Positions 52,256 to 61,870 of a stretch of 64,000 nucleotides of DNA are shown here, one piece after another. The number at the start of each line of letters is the position of its first letter. Positions within the stretch are counted from its first letter, which is position 1. The notes beneath the pieces are model-generated. The model did not search any database. It was not told the DNA's origin and was given only the letters and a program-made list of their open reading frames with translations. Source of the DNA: Prorocentrum cordatum (lineage: Eukaryota; Sar; Dinophyceae; Prorocentrales; Prorocentraceae); NCBI GenBank assembly GCA_963575745.1, contig CAUYUJ010014605.1:245474-309473 (forward strand), given 5' to 3'. The translations under genes and the position numbers were made by a program.

Positions 52256-52345
52256 TCACGCGTCTTGGAGACCTTCTCTCGGTCTCGTGGACTCTCGCCC
52301 TGGGCCGTCGGCTATCTGGCGCGCTGCTCCCTCGACCGACGTCGC

Positions 52346-52624
52346 CCAGGCGTGATCCTGGATTGCGGCCGCCACGAGGCGGGGAACGGCAAGAAGGAGG
52401 GCGACGACTGGTGGGTGGAGCTCTACGCGCTGCTCTCGCGCGCCACGCGCCACGAGGACCTCCTGCTCATGCGGGCGCCGCGCATCGAGTTCTTCCTGGC
52501 ATGGCCGCCGGAGGGATTGCGGAAGCAGCTGGAGCAGTTTGCTACGCGCACAAAGCGGCGCAGGAGAGAGGCGACAGCCTTCGCCAGGGAGCTGGGCTTC
52601 ACCGAGGTTATACGCGAGGCTTGA
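52346..52624 (+). CDS. Terminal exon of an SF1 (Pif1/RecD-like) helicase, partial
   Basis: Reads GVILDCGRHEAGNGKKEGDD, then WWVELYALLSRATRHEDLLL (SF1 motif VI, LSRAT), MRAPRIEFFLAWPPEGLRKQ and ARELGFTEVIREA with stop TGA at 52622. Motif VI and the C-terminal placement fit Pif1/RecD-like helicases. A CCCAG acceptor at 52345-52349 could open the exon. No upstream exon is seen: the array lies 90 bases before. So it is either the last exon of a gene whose rest is absent, or a captured fragment. The reading frame itself is clean. Confidence 0.55.
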   Translation, partial: PGVILDCGRHEAGNGKKEGDDWWVELYALLSRATRHEDLLLMRAPRIEFFLAWPPEGLRKQLEQFATRTKRRRREATAFARELGFTEVIREA

Positions 52625-52679
52625 CTTGAAAAGCGAGCCGCCCGAGCCTCGCCGTCTCTCGGCGGTCTGACTGCTTGGC

Positions 52680-52960
52680 TTCGTTCGCGCCGCGGGCAAC
52701 CCGCGCGCGTCGCTGGGACCCTCTCGGGGCGACCAGCGCGCGTCGCGGGAATTCCCCGCTGCGCTCTGCCCAGAGCCTCGCTCGCCCCCGTCGTTTCTCT
52801 GCCCAGCGGCCACAGCCTTGCCCGCTACTAGCCAGTCAGCTAGCTCTCTCTGCTCCGCGCAGCGGACGACCCGTGCGCGTCGCCGGGACCCCTTCGGGGC
52901 GACCAACGTGCGTCGCGGGGACTCCGCGCGGCGCCGCGCCCGCAGCCTCGGACATGGGCG
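52680..52960 (+). repeat. About 170-bp direct repeat after helicase exon
   Basis: GCGCGCGTCGCTGGGACCCT then CGGGGCGACCAGCG near 52702-52735 and GTGCGCGTCGCCGGGACCCC then CGGGGCGACCAACG near 52873-52906; both continue GCGTCGCGGG. Followed by GA dinucleotides at 52973-52995. Confidence 0.7.
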
Positions 52961-53289
52961 TGCACGGGCACAGAGAGAGAGAGAGAGAGAGAGAACAATA
53001 GAGAAACAACAACAAAAAACGGGAAGGAAGCGGGCGCGACCATCGGGAGGAGCGTGCCGACATGGGCGTCGACGTTTATGCACGTAGACTGATTCGCACG
53101 CAGACTCATTCACAATCAGACTCACTCGCGCTCAGTCTCTCGCACGCAGGCCAATCGTCTTCGCTCGCGCTGTGTGCCCCGCCACGCATTTCGGCACGCC
53201 CCTCGCACGGTTCTTGGCCCCATAGGGAGCGCGGGTAAAGATGAGACTCATAATTGCAGTATTCACAGCTGCGTATGGTTGGGTCACTC

Positions 53290-53995
53290 GCCAGGATAAT
53301 TGTTTCAAGTGCCCTCGGGGCCTCTCTTGGGGCTCGTTTTGGCTTCTGTGGGGATTATTAGGGACCTCTTGAGGCGTCCCGCGGGCCTCCTGGGGCGAAG
53401 ATCTCGGGGTCTCGGTTCACGTCCCCGATCCTGGGCCGCAAATGGGGCCCTCTCGGGCCGTGTTGGGCGTCTCTTCGGCCAATGTGGGGTGTCTGAGGGC
53501 GCTTCTGAAGCCTATTGGCTCGTTTTGGGGCGATCCTCGGAACCTCTTGTGGCGACTTGCAGCGTCGGGAAGCGGAACGGGCGGAACCGCCGAAAGTGAT
53601 CATAGACTCGTGGAACATCAATGTTTGTCTGGGGGACCTCTTGAAGCTTGTCGGGAGACCTCTTGGAAGCCTCTTTGGGGGGCAATTTGGGCCGTCTTGA
53701 GGCCGTCTTGGACCGTCGCATGGCCTTCGACCAATCCTGCCACCGTGCCTGGGTTGTGGGTTAGAGGCCTCTTGAAAGTTCGTTTGGATATCGTAGGAGG
53801 CCTTTCGGGGGCCTCTTGGAGGCAGTTTTGGAAGCCTCCTGGGGGCCGTTTGTGGGCCTCGTTTTGGGCCTCTTGGGGGCCTCGTGGGGCCTCCAGGCTC
53901 TAGGGGGCCTCCGGGGATGCCTTGGGGGCCTCTTGGGGACTCCAGGGGGCCTCTTTGAGCGGAAGGCTCGAAATGTTAGTTCGTGCTCCCCCTCT
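53290..53995 (-). repeat. Inverted homologue of the 36205-36840 minisatellite
   Basis: GGGGGCCTCTTGG words with landmarks GCGGAAGGCTCGAAATGTTA, GTTCGTGCTCCCCCTCTTAG and CCACCGTGCCTGGGTTG, each the reverse complement of landmarks at 36378-36412 and 36592-36614. Confidence 0.7.
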
Positions 53996-54015
53996 TAGGG
54001 CCCCTCTTGGGGCCC

Positions 54016-54190
54016 TCTTGGGCGACGCGGCACCGAGGCGACCACCACACTTAGAAAACCACCCGCCCTAAATCCGTGAAACTCTTGTACATGCTTCAAA
54101 CGCATGTGCGCGGCACTGAGGCGATAGCCACATCTGGACAACGGCCCGCCCTCGATCTTTGAAGCTGCAATAAGTGTTGAAACATATGGG
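54016..54190 (-). repeat. 84-bp repeat family, 2 copies, minus strand
   Basis: On the minus strand: GAGGGCGGGCCGTTGTCCAG, ATGTGGCTATCGCC, GTGCCGCGCACATGCG, then CACGGATTTAGGGCGGGTGG. Same order and period as 10768-11105. Confidence 0.8.
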
Positions 54191-54289
54191 CCATACATAA
54201 TGATGAAATATCAAGCGACACGCCCGGCCCGCCCGCCCCTTTGACCGGCCTCGGGGTGCGACAGGGAGGAGTTATCGATAAGGTATAGG

Positions 54290-54335
54290 AACAGAGGAGG
54301 AGGAGGAGGAGGAGGAGGAGGAGGAGGAGGATTTA
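54290..54335 (+). repeat. GGA microsatellite
   Basis: About thirteen GGA/GAG trinucleotides. Confidence 0.9.
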
Positions 54336-54354
54336 AAGGAAAACGGAGGAGGAT

Positions 54355-54435
54355 CGACCACTTCCCCGGGACCAGTTCCCCATCCCGAGACTTTCTTCGA
54401 CGGTCCCAGGCGCAGTAAGGGCCCCGAGAGGCCGA
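54355..54435 (+). repeat. Dispersed repeat D, copy
   Basis: CCACTTCCCCGGGACCAGTT, CATCCCGAGACTTT, CGACGGTCCC and GTAAGGGCCCCGAGAGGCC match 25930-26000. Confidence 0.6.
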
Positions 54436-54594
54436 AAATCATGGACAACTGTTGTATTGATTCTTTTCGAGACGCTGAATGTCTGGGGAGCAGGGGAAGG
54501 AAGACGAAGGAGTAAAACCAAGAAGGCACGGAAGACGAGAGGAAGAGAGGAGGGAGGAGGCGGAGAAAGAGTGAGAAGAGGAGGCCGACGAGGA

Positions 54595-54685
54595 GAAGGT
54601 GGAGGAGGATTCCGGAGGAGGAGGAGGAGGAGGAGGACGAGGAGGAGGAGGAGGAGGAGGAGGGAGGAGGGAGGAGGAGAAGCGA
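54595..54685 (+). repeat. GGA/GAG purine tract
   Basis: GGAGGA trinucleotides with GAC and GGAGGG interruptions. Confidence 0.9.
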
Positions 54686-54829
54686 GTCCGCGCCGGCGGT
54701 CGCTTGCGAACCGCCCCCCGCGCAGTCCTGCCCTCCGTTCGCCCGTCGAAGATGCGCACCTGTAGGCGCGGGGCGCGCGGCCGGCCCGCGCCCGGCCACC
54801 TCGGGCCATCGCCTGGCATCCTCGTGCTC

Positions 54830-55080
54830 CTCTCCTCCTTCTCCTCCTCGCCATGGTCCTCCTCCTTCGCCTCCTCCCCTCCTCCTTCCTCCTCCTCCTC
54901 GTCCTAATCCTCCTCCTTCTCTCCACTTCTCTTCATCCTCCACACTTCTCTTCCTCCTCCTCCTCCTCCTCCTCCTCCTCCTCCTCCTCCTCCTGCTCCT
55001 ACCCCCCCTCCTCCGCCTCCTCCTCCTCCTCCTCCTCCTGCTCCTACCCCCCCCGTACCCCCCCCTGCCCCTGAGGAGGA
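54830..55080 (+). repeat. CTC/TCC tract with C runs
   Basis: CTCCTC with CTGCTCCTAC repeated at 54990 and 55040 and CCCCCC runs; the tract ends at GAGGAGGAGGAGGAATAAT on the right, so short arms can pair. Confidence 0.9.
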
Positions 55081-55374
55081 GGAGGAATAATAATATAACA
55101 GGGCGGGGGACAATAGGAGGAAGAGGGGAGGAGGATAGGATGAGGCACGGTGGGGGACCGTGAAAAACCGAAACGGAAACATGACGCAGAACGCTGGGCG
55201 CGGCTGGCGGCCAGGTGCGACCGGCGCGGGCGGGCAAAAACACTCGCAGAACCTCGCGGCACCCGAATAACTCGACTTCCCAGCGATGAATCCAAGGTGG
55301 GGTCCAGACGGATGGGGCCAAACCCAGACCCGTGGCATCGTGCACACACTCACAAGGGGAAATTGTTTGCGATT

Positions 55375-55500
55375 TTCGGCCTCCAGGGGCCCTCACCGGC
55401 CCTCGGGACCGTTGACAGAAAGACTCAGGACGAGAAGCTGGTCCCGAGGAGTGGGTCGGAACCTCGTGGGGTCGACGTTGTGGAAGAGTCATGATGTCGG
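55375..55500 (-). repeat. Dispersed repeat D, inverted copy
   Basis: On the minus strand: ATCATGACTCTTCC, ACGTCGACCCCACGAGGTTC, CGGGACCAGCTTCTCGTCCT and GGTCCCGAGGGCCGGTGAGG. Confidence 0.55.
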
Positions 55501-55504
55501 TGCT

Positions 55505-55585
55505 ACTGGGGATGGGGTATGCCGAACAATGAAACTGCACCCTTGGGGATGGGGTGTCCCAAACAATGAAATTGCACCCTTCGTG
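55505..55585 (+). repeat. About 38-bp direct repeat, 2 copies
   Basis: GGGGATGGGGTATGCCGAAC then AATGAAACTGCACCCTTG, and GGGGATGGGGTGTCCCAAAC then AATGAAATTGCACCCTTC. Confidence 0.75.
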
Positions 55586-56049
55586 CAACGTTCGCGCGCG
55601 CGCAGAGGTTTCTGACACCGCGTCCATCGTTCAACCTTGGATCGATCGTGGCCCCGATCGTTCCAGGTTGAATTCCATCATTTCCAATGGCGTCGCTGTG
55701 TCCGTCGGTGCTCCCGCGTCGCAGAATTCAACGTTGAACGCCTTTGCCGGAGCCGCAGGTGGGCCAACGCCGTTACGTCCTCCTCCTCCTCCGACCTGCA
55801 TCAGGGCCTCACCTATGAGCCGCCGGTCCCGACCCCAGGCAGGGTTCCCGCCGGCGCGGCCCGGCCAAACTGCGGCGCCCCCCCCCCCGCACGCCGCCGC
55901 TACGCGGCGCACGGGGCGCGTCCGGGCCAGAGAACGGTGTCTGCAAGCCGTCGGCGCAGGGCACCCGTCTCGGGCCTGCGCCGACGCTGTCGACCCCCTT
56001 GGGCCCGGGGCCCGAGCCGGAGACTCCTCCCGAGGCCCAGGCTCGGATG
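55586..56049. other. Unassigned spacer
   Basis: TTCAACCTTGGATCGATCGT faces CGATCGTTCCAGGTTGAAT (55630-55672), a small imperfect hairpin. No gene recognised. Confidence 0.35.
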
Positions 56050-56077
56050 GAGCGGCCTTCCTCGTCGCCCTCGTCGG

Positions 56078-56108
<31 letters not shown>

Positions 56109-56220
56109 TCGTCGTCGCCATCGCCGTCGTCGCCGTCGCCGTCGCCGTTGCCGTCGTCCCCGTCGTCGTCGCCGTCGTCGTCGTCGCGTCGCCGTCGCCG
56201 TCGCCATCGTCGTCGTCGAA
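56050..56220 (+). repeat. CGTCGC/GTC microsatellite
   Basis: Hexamer CGTCGC mixing with GTC. Followed at 56362-56432 by a GGA tract. Confidence 0.9.
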
Positions 56221-56644
56221 TTCTCGCCGTCCTCCGCGTCGTCTGCTCCAGCTTCTTTACCCAGGATTTCGCACTTGACGGCCCCGAGGTCCGAAAACTG
56301 TCCCCAGAGACCGACAATTGAAGAAAAAACGCTCTCCAACACAGAACCTCGAACTTCGCTCCAGGAGGAGGAGGAGGAGGAGGAAGAAGGAAGAGGAGGA
56401 GGAGGAGGAGAAGGAGGAGGAGGAGGAGGAGGGGCGAGCATCGGAGGGAGCGGTGCCGCCCCCCCCGCGCCCGCGCGCGCCCCACGCGCAGCGGGCCCTC
56501 GCGCCTGCCTCGGCGGGCGCCCGCGCGCTCAGCGCGCGCGGCGCGCGACGGCCTCTCGGGCCCCGCGCGCCCCCACCCAGCGCCACTGCGTGCTTAGCGG
56601 CCGTCGGCCGAGCCAGCGCGCCCAGCGCGGCTGGGGGTCGTCCA

Positions 56645-57180
56645 TCAGCCCGTCAGCGGCTCGATGGACACCGCGATCTTGCCCGAGACCGCTGGCGCCA
56701 GCTTCTTGCCCAGCCTGGCGACGGCCAGCTTGCCCTTGGCCGGGGCGCGGCCGCAAGGGGCGGCGAAGCTGGCCGCGCGCGCGGAGCCCACGGCGCCGCA
56801 AGCTGCGCAGGCCACGAGCGACATCTCGCGCACGAGGCCGGCCTCGCGCAGGGGCCGCAGCAGCGCCAGGAAGTGCGCGTCGTGGCCGTCGCCCTTCAGC
56901 CGCTCTTTGTGCTGCAGCGCCGCCGCGATGATCGAGCCCGGGCACTCGCTCGTGCGTTCGACCCACCTGCCGCGGCTGCGCCACCTCTTGCCAGGAGGGC
57001 CTCGCCAGTCGCACGAGAGCTTCGCCGCTGGCTGCGCTGCCGGTGCCTTCAGCGCTGGGCGGTTCGGCTTGGCGACACGATGCGTGGTGTCCCTGCCGTC
57101 CACGGCGCCGCCCACCGTCGAGGCCCGCACGCCGATGCCCTCCCTCGACCAGCTTGTCCGCCATGACGAGGCGCTGCCGA
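56645..57180 (-). pseudogene. LINE 2 C-terminal domain with C-x2-CG...PC motif
   Basis: HFLALLRPLREAGLVREMSL, then VACAACGAVGSARAASFAAPC and KGKLAVARLGKKLAPAV, ending at stop 56645. This C-terminal cysteine motif is common in dinoflagellate LINE-like proteins as I know them; its role is unknown, perhaps a zinc ribbon. Confidence 0.6.
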
Positions 57181-57620
57181 TCAGCGTGCTGAATGCGCCC
57201 AGCGGCCGCTGCCGAGTTGGCAGCTCTGTCGGCGTAACAAGTTGCCCAGCCAGTCCCTGTGCGCGATCTTGCCGCGGTCGATGGCCCTCTTGGGCCGGTG
57301 GGCGGGCGCCTTCCTGACCGGCGGCCCATCGAGCCCGAGGCCGCCGAACTCGCCCAGCAGCCTCCACGCCTCTCCCCAGAGGTGAGCCCACGCTGCCCCA
57401 TGCGCCGCGGTGCGCCCGGGCCCAAGCTCCAGGAGGCCGCGGCGCACGAAGCCGATATCCACGACCGCTGTGACGGGCGACGCCGTGAACCTGAGGACCA
57501 TGATGAGCGTCATGAGCTCGCGGCCGCTGATGCCCACGTGCGGCTCGCACAACATGCCCGACACCCCTCGCAGGAAGACGTCCGCGTCCCGCTCGAGCGC
57601 AACGACGGCCCAGGCCACGC
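57181..57620 (-). pseudogene. LINE 2 RNase H-like domain
   Basis: GISGRELMTLIMVLRFTASP (Glu), TAVVDIGFVRRGLLELG (Asp) and AHLWGEAWRLLGEF follow an RNase H pattern. The first Asp strand and the last Asp are not clearly seen, perhaps lost to frame changes. Confidence 0.5.
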
Positions 57621-57731
57621 TGGCACACCGTGCCCGTCACGCTCGCCCAGCCAGCAGATGTGGGGCGACGGGCTGGGCTTCGCGATCCCCATAGGGGCTG
57701 GCCACAGCACGCGCTCCAGCATGCAGCGCGC

Positions 57732-58193
57732 TCACCTTGCGGGGCAGGCGCAGCTCGGGCGGCCAACCAGCGCAGCCGCAGCGCCTGTGGAAAGGGGGGT
57801 GCCAGCTTTGCCGCACAGCAGGCACGAGTCGTCCACAGCCATGCCCTGCTCGAACTTGCGGCTCTGACACCACTGCCCGGTGGCCACCACCGAGGCGATG
57901 TAGTAGCCGCGCTCCTTGGGTGTATCCTGAGCGTTGGCTATGCCAGCATCCATGGGATTCGGCCCATGGTCCATCCGCACCACAGGGGCGCCCTCCTCAC
58001 GCGTCGACTCTGACGCCAGCACAGCGGCCCCAGGCACTCCGCCAGCCCTCGGCAGACCGACGAAAGGCCGTCGAGCACGAGTATCCAGCTCACCTCGCTG
58101 AGGCTCAGCTCCGCCGCAAACTTGGGACCCCAACTTCCCCGCGACCTCCTCCGAAGCGGTCGCTGTCCTGCTGAGCCTGCCTCTGGTGCGCAA
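57732..58193 (-). pseudogene. LINE 2 zinc-knuckle region
   Basis: GYYIASVVATGQWCQSRKFE then GMAVDDSCLLCGKAGTPLST, the W-x2-R...C-x2-CG...GT pattern that precedes RNase H in these LINEs. The His and final Cys are not visible in this frame. Confidence 0.55.
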
Positions 58194-58246
58194 CTCCTCC
58201 GAAGGCGGCCTCGAACTCGACGATTCGGCTGCCTAATCTCTACGCG

Positions 58247-59045
58247 TCATCGACGACCTCTGAGCAGCGGGCTCTGACGACAAATCAGGGCAGACCGCGG
58301 CCGCCAGCGGCGGCACTGGCGTCGTGGCGGCGGCCCCGCGGGCGGCATCTGCAACGCGCCTGCCAGGCGCAGCAACTCCTCCTCCGCCTCGATCATGGAG
58401 CGCGTGTGCCGCGCCACCTGCTCCTCCCACTCCCGCGCGTCGAACCGGGCCAGCCTGCGCATGTTGGCGTGGTAGTTGGCCCGAATGCGTCGCCGTGCTG
58501 CCCGCGCCGCCTCGCAGAAGTCCTGCGCCATCCTGAGCCTGACCATGCCCATGTTGTCGATGCCGATCGCCCGAGCAGCCTCGTTGACGAGCGGCGTCCA
58601 CGTACCATGCATCAGCAGGTCGGCCACGTAGGACACGCACAGGCGCAGCCAGTGCGCTCTGTCTCCAGCTTCGTCAAGCACAGAGACGTCCTGGAGCCAG
58701 AACGTGGCGTAGGCCCTCAGCCCCCTTTCGAACGCCATGCACGCCGACGCGGCAGCTCGCCGCGCAGGGTCCTGGCCCTTGGCCCCCGTGACTTGCAGAT
58801 GTGCCCCGAAGAGGCCGTTGCGGCTGACGGTGCCAGCGGCGGTCATCATAATCAAGGGCTCGAAGACGCCGCCGTTGGCCAGGTGCTCGAGCCCAGTACC
58901 CTTGCTGACCTCACGCCATTGCCATGCTTGCACAGCACGCAACAGGAGACGCCTGACGATCAATGGGGCCAGATCGAAGACCTTGATGTCGGAGAGAGCG
59001 TGATCCACCGCCGCTTCACTGCAAAAAATTGCCAACCTCTTCCTC
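58247..59045 (-). pseudogene. LINE 2 post-RT helical region
   Basis: RLAIFCSEAAVDHALSDIKV, RRLLLRAVQAWQWREV and ARHTRSMIEAEEELLRLAG make a helical segment of the type between thumb and zinc knuckle. The upstream open frame across C/G runs to 59434 is repeat-derived and not part of the protein. Confidence 0.6.
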
Positions 59046-60185
59046 CGGAACCCAGGGGTCGCCCCCCCCCCCCCCCTCCGAAAATCTCTCCCCCCCCTCC
59101 CTGGGACCCCCCCCCCCCCCCGGCAAAACCCCCCCTCCCCACCCCCCCCCTCCCCCTCGAAAACCGGGAGGGGGGTCGCCGCCGGTTCGAACCCCTCCCC
59201 CCCCTCCCCCCCCCTCCGGATCCGGAAAACCGGGGGGGCGGGGGGGGGGGGGTCGCTGCTGGTTCGAACCCCCCCCGCCCCCCCTCGAAAACCGGAGGGG
59301 GGCCACTGCCGGTTCGACCCCCCCCCCCCCCCCCCCACGCACCCGCCAGCAAGCGACTCCCGGCCCCTACCGCCGTCCGCATCACATCCCCCACTGTTGT
59401 TCCCAGCACCACTGTCCTCGCCACCACTGTCCACACTGGTTCCACCACCGCCCCTACTGCCCCCACCAGTGCCCCCACCACTGTCGCACTGTCCCCGCTA
59501 TCCCCACCACTGTTCCCACCACGGTTCCACTCTCCCCACTGTCTCCGCGGCCCCAACCACTGCCCGACTATCCCCGCTGCCCCTACTGTCCCACTGACTC
59601 CTCCGCTGTCCCACTGAGCTGTCCCACTGTTCCCACCGCTGCCCCCACTGTCCCCACCACTGTCCCCGCTGTACCTCTGTCCCATTGTCCCACTGCCGTC
59701 CTCGCCACCGCCTGTGCCACTGTCCCAACCACCATTGTACCCTCCACTGTTCCACTGTTTCCACCTCGTTCCCACTGTCACCACGCCACTGTCCCCACCA
59801 CCACCGTCCCCACCACTGTCCACTGTCCTCCCTGTTCCCACCATTGTCCCCACCACTGTCCCCGCCACTACCGTCCCCGCCACTGTCCCACTGTCCCACT
59901 GTCCCCGCCACTGTCCCGCTGTCCCCTCATCACTGTCCCCGCCAACGCCGTCCCCACCACTGTCCGCACCCCCACTCGGTTTTCGAAGGGGGAGAGGGGG
60001 GGGTTCGAACCGGCAGCGACCCCCCTCCCGGTTTTCGAGGGGGGGGGGTTCGAACCGGTAGCCCCCTTTTCATGATGAGCTGGGGGGCGGCGGGGGGCTC
60101 GAACCAGCAGTGGCCCCCCCCGGTTTTCCGGAGGGGGGGGGGAAGGGTTCGAACCGGTAGTGACCCCCCCGGTTTTCCGCCAGTA
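59040..60185. repeat. 1.15-kb C-rich minisatellite insert with inverted ends, inside LINE 2
   Basis: Left (59050-59340) and right (59980-60185) ends consist of about 60-base units with CGAAAACCGG, C or G runs and GGTTCGAACC, in opposite orientation to each other. The centre (59370-59970) is a CCACTGTCCC minisatellite. LINE reading sense is lost at one edge and found again at the other. C runs may be mis-sized. Confidence 0.75.
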
Positions 60186-60189
60186 GCGG

Positions 60190-60758
60190 TAGAACACGCT
60201 CTTTTTCTGATGTCGACATCTTCGTGCGTGCGCCAGGTGGCGGCGTTGACCACCTGCCAACCGACCCGCTCGAGGGTGAGCCGCGCTGCACTGAGGGGCC
60301 CGCGCGCCTGGCTCCAGTTCTGGGCACGGCAGCAAGTCATGGCGTAGTCGATGATGCGCTGGGGAACCCAGCCTTCCCAGGCCGCCCGCAGCAGCACCAT
60401 GGTGGGCAGGAGCGTGGCTCCGATCATCGGGTCGAGCATGGGCGTCAGCGATCAGGGTGAGCGCGCGCGACCATCCAGCCACGCTGGGCGCGACCGCCTT
60501 GAACGACTCCGTCCGCAGCGTGTCCACTTCCATGGTGGCGCAGCCAGTGACGGTGACGCCGTAGGTCACGCTGGGTTCGACGCCAGCCCTGGCGGCCTTG
60601 CGCACAGCCATCTTGCGCCCTGCCCCTGTCTTGAGGATCGCCACGCGGCTCTGACGTAGCCGCGCCTGCAACAGCTTCCCCTGGCGCACCTTGCGCGCGA
60701 TTCGCCTGCCACGCGAGAAATCAACGCCCAAGTTGCGCTCGCCCTTGACCGAGATCAC
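60190..60758 (-). pseudogene. LINE 2 RT thumb and post-RT part, one frameshift
   Basis: RNLGVDFSRGRRIARKVRQG, VEPSVTYGVTVTGCATMEVD and SRALTLIADAHARPD; then, after a frame change near 60437, LDPMIGATLLPTMVLLRAAW and TCCRAQNWSQARGPLSAARL until the minisatellite insert. Confidence 0.65.
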
Positions 60759-61870
60759 GCCGAGCGGCCGGCGCAGACGGGCAGCCAGGCCACGGCGAGC
60801 AGCTGGGAGGTTCGCCCAAAACCCCTTGACTTCTTGACCGCCACGTCAAGGTCCACATCCATGAGTAGCGTCTTGAGCTTGAAGGCTGCCTCAGCAACCC
60901 CCTTCGTCACCCGCGCGAGCCCGCCGACTCGATGGAGCATGAGGTCGTCCACGACCGCCGCCAGCGACGCGGTCGGGCGCTGGATGACCAGGCGGTAGAG
61001 CGGCCCGATCAGAATGAGCTTCAGCAGCGAGGTCGCGAAGCCGTCACCAGGCAGGATGGACTGCCTCGCCTCGACCACGCTCGAGGCAGCGCTGCCCATG
61101 CAGAGGGCCGCCGGCACGCAGTGTAGCTCAGGCGCCTTGAGCAGGTCGAGCAGCGCGGCGACCGCCGCCCAGGACTCGGCGTCGCCGCGGTCAGCGCCCC
61201 GCTGCGTGGCCCACTCTCCGATCGCAGTTTGATGCCATGGGGCCCCGTCGCCCGCCGGCATGGGTGATCGTTTGCCTCCTCCCACTTGCGGGCGAGGCCA
61301 AGCGGCGCCGCGCTCGATCGCCGTGGGGATGTCGGTGAGGACCTCCGACGCCTCGTCGCATATCTCATCAAGCTGGCGCGGCCTCACGGCACAGAAGGAC
61401 ATGCCCGTGGTGGCCCTGAAGGAGCGCAGCACCTCGCGCAGTTCCTGGACTGAGGGCCTCGGCGGCCCCTCGCCCAGGCCCGAGGGCCAGTGCAATCGCA
61501 CGTGCTCGCAGGATGTCCTCCACCAGCGACTCCACTCTACCTCGGGCTGCGTCACCTGCTGCCCGAGGTCCATGGGATCGAACAGCTGCCTGCAGTCGCC
61601 GAGGCCGCCGTCGTTCTCAGCTTCGCCGATGGGGCTCGGGTCGAACCCGATGGGCAGAAGGGGGGCTGCGCGAAGACCGCCACCTCCACCTCTGGCCTGC
61701 TTCTTGACCCGCTGCTGGAACTGGGCGGTCCGCTGCGCCATGTCCCGCTCCGCCAGCTCGAGCGCGATCGCGCGCGCGCCCGCGTGGAGCTGCTGCAGCG
61801 CGACAGGGCCCAGCAGGGGCAGAGGCAAGCTGCTGAGCAGCATCCACCAATCTACGGCTTGAGGCAACAC
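60755..61870 (-). pseudogene. LINE 2 reverse transcriptase, finger region shortened
   Basis: Motif A ALLDLLKAPELHCV (Asp242 of this frame), motif B SILPGDGFATSLLKL, motif C LAAVVDDLMLHRVG (VVDD, 306-309). Upstream only VGGGKRSPMPAGDG and WATQRG remain of the fingers, compressed by about 60 residues against the LINE 1 layout, so an internal deletion is likely. The frame is entered by a change near 61865. Confidence 0.7.

Larger units (their letters stand above)
51364..53283 (+). mobile_element. Array-carrying TIR unit 4, interrupted by 0.9 kb
   Basis: The 5-prime module CCCAACAGTCCTGAAGTGTT then GGGTCATCGTTTTGAAGAGA, a CTC tract, the array (51508-52255), then unrelated DNA 52256-53180, then one more array remnant (53190-53230) and the 3-prime module ending GTATGGTTGGG. 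The insert contains the helicase exon. Whether it was captured or the unit was split by a later insertion is unknown. Confidence 0.6.

Noticed and set aside
58960-60075. Gly-rich or His/Pro/Thr-rich long frames on both strands
   Set aside because: They derive from the CCACTGTCCC minisatellite and C/G runs inside LINE 2.
59150-60180. tRNA genes suggested by GGTTCGAACC
   Set aside because: No A box, acceptor stem or anticodon arm around any copy; C/G runs fill the flanks.
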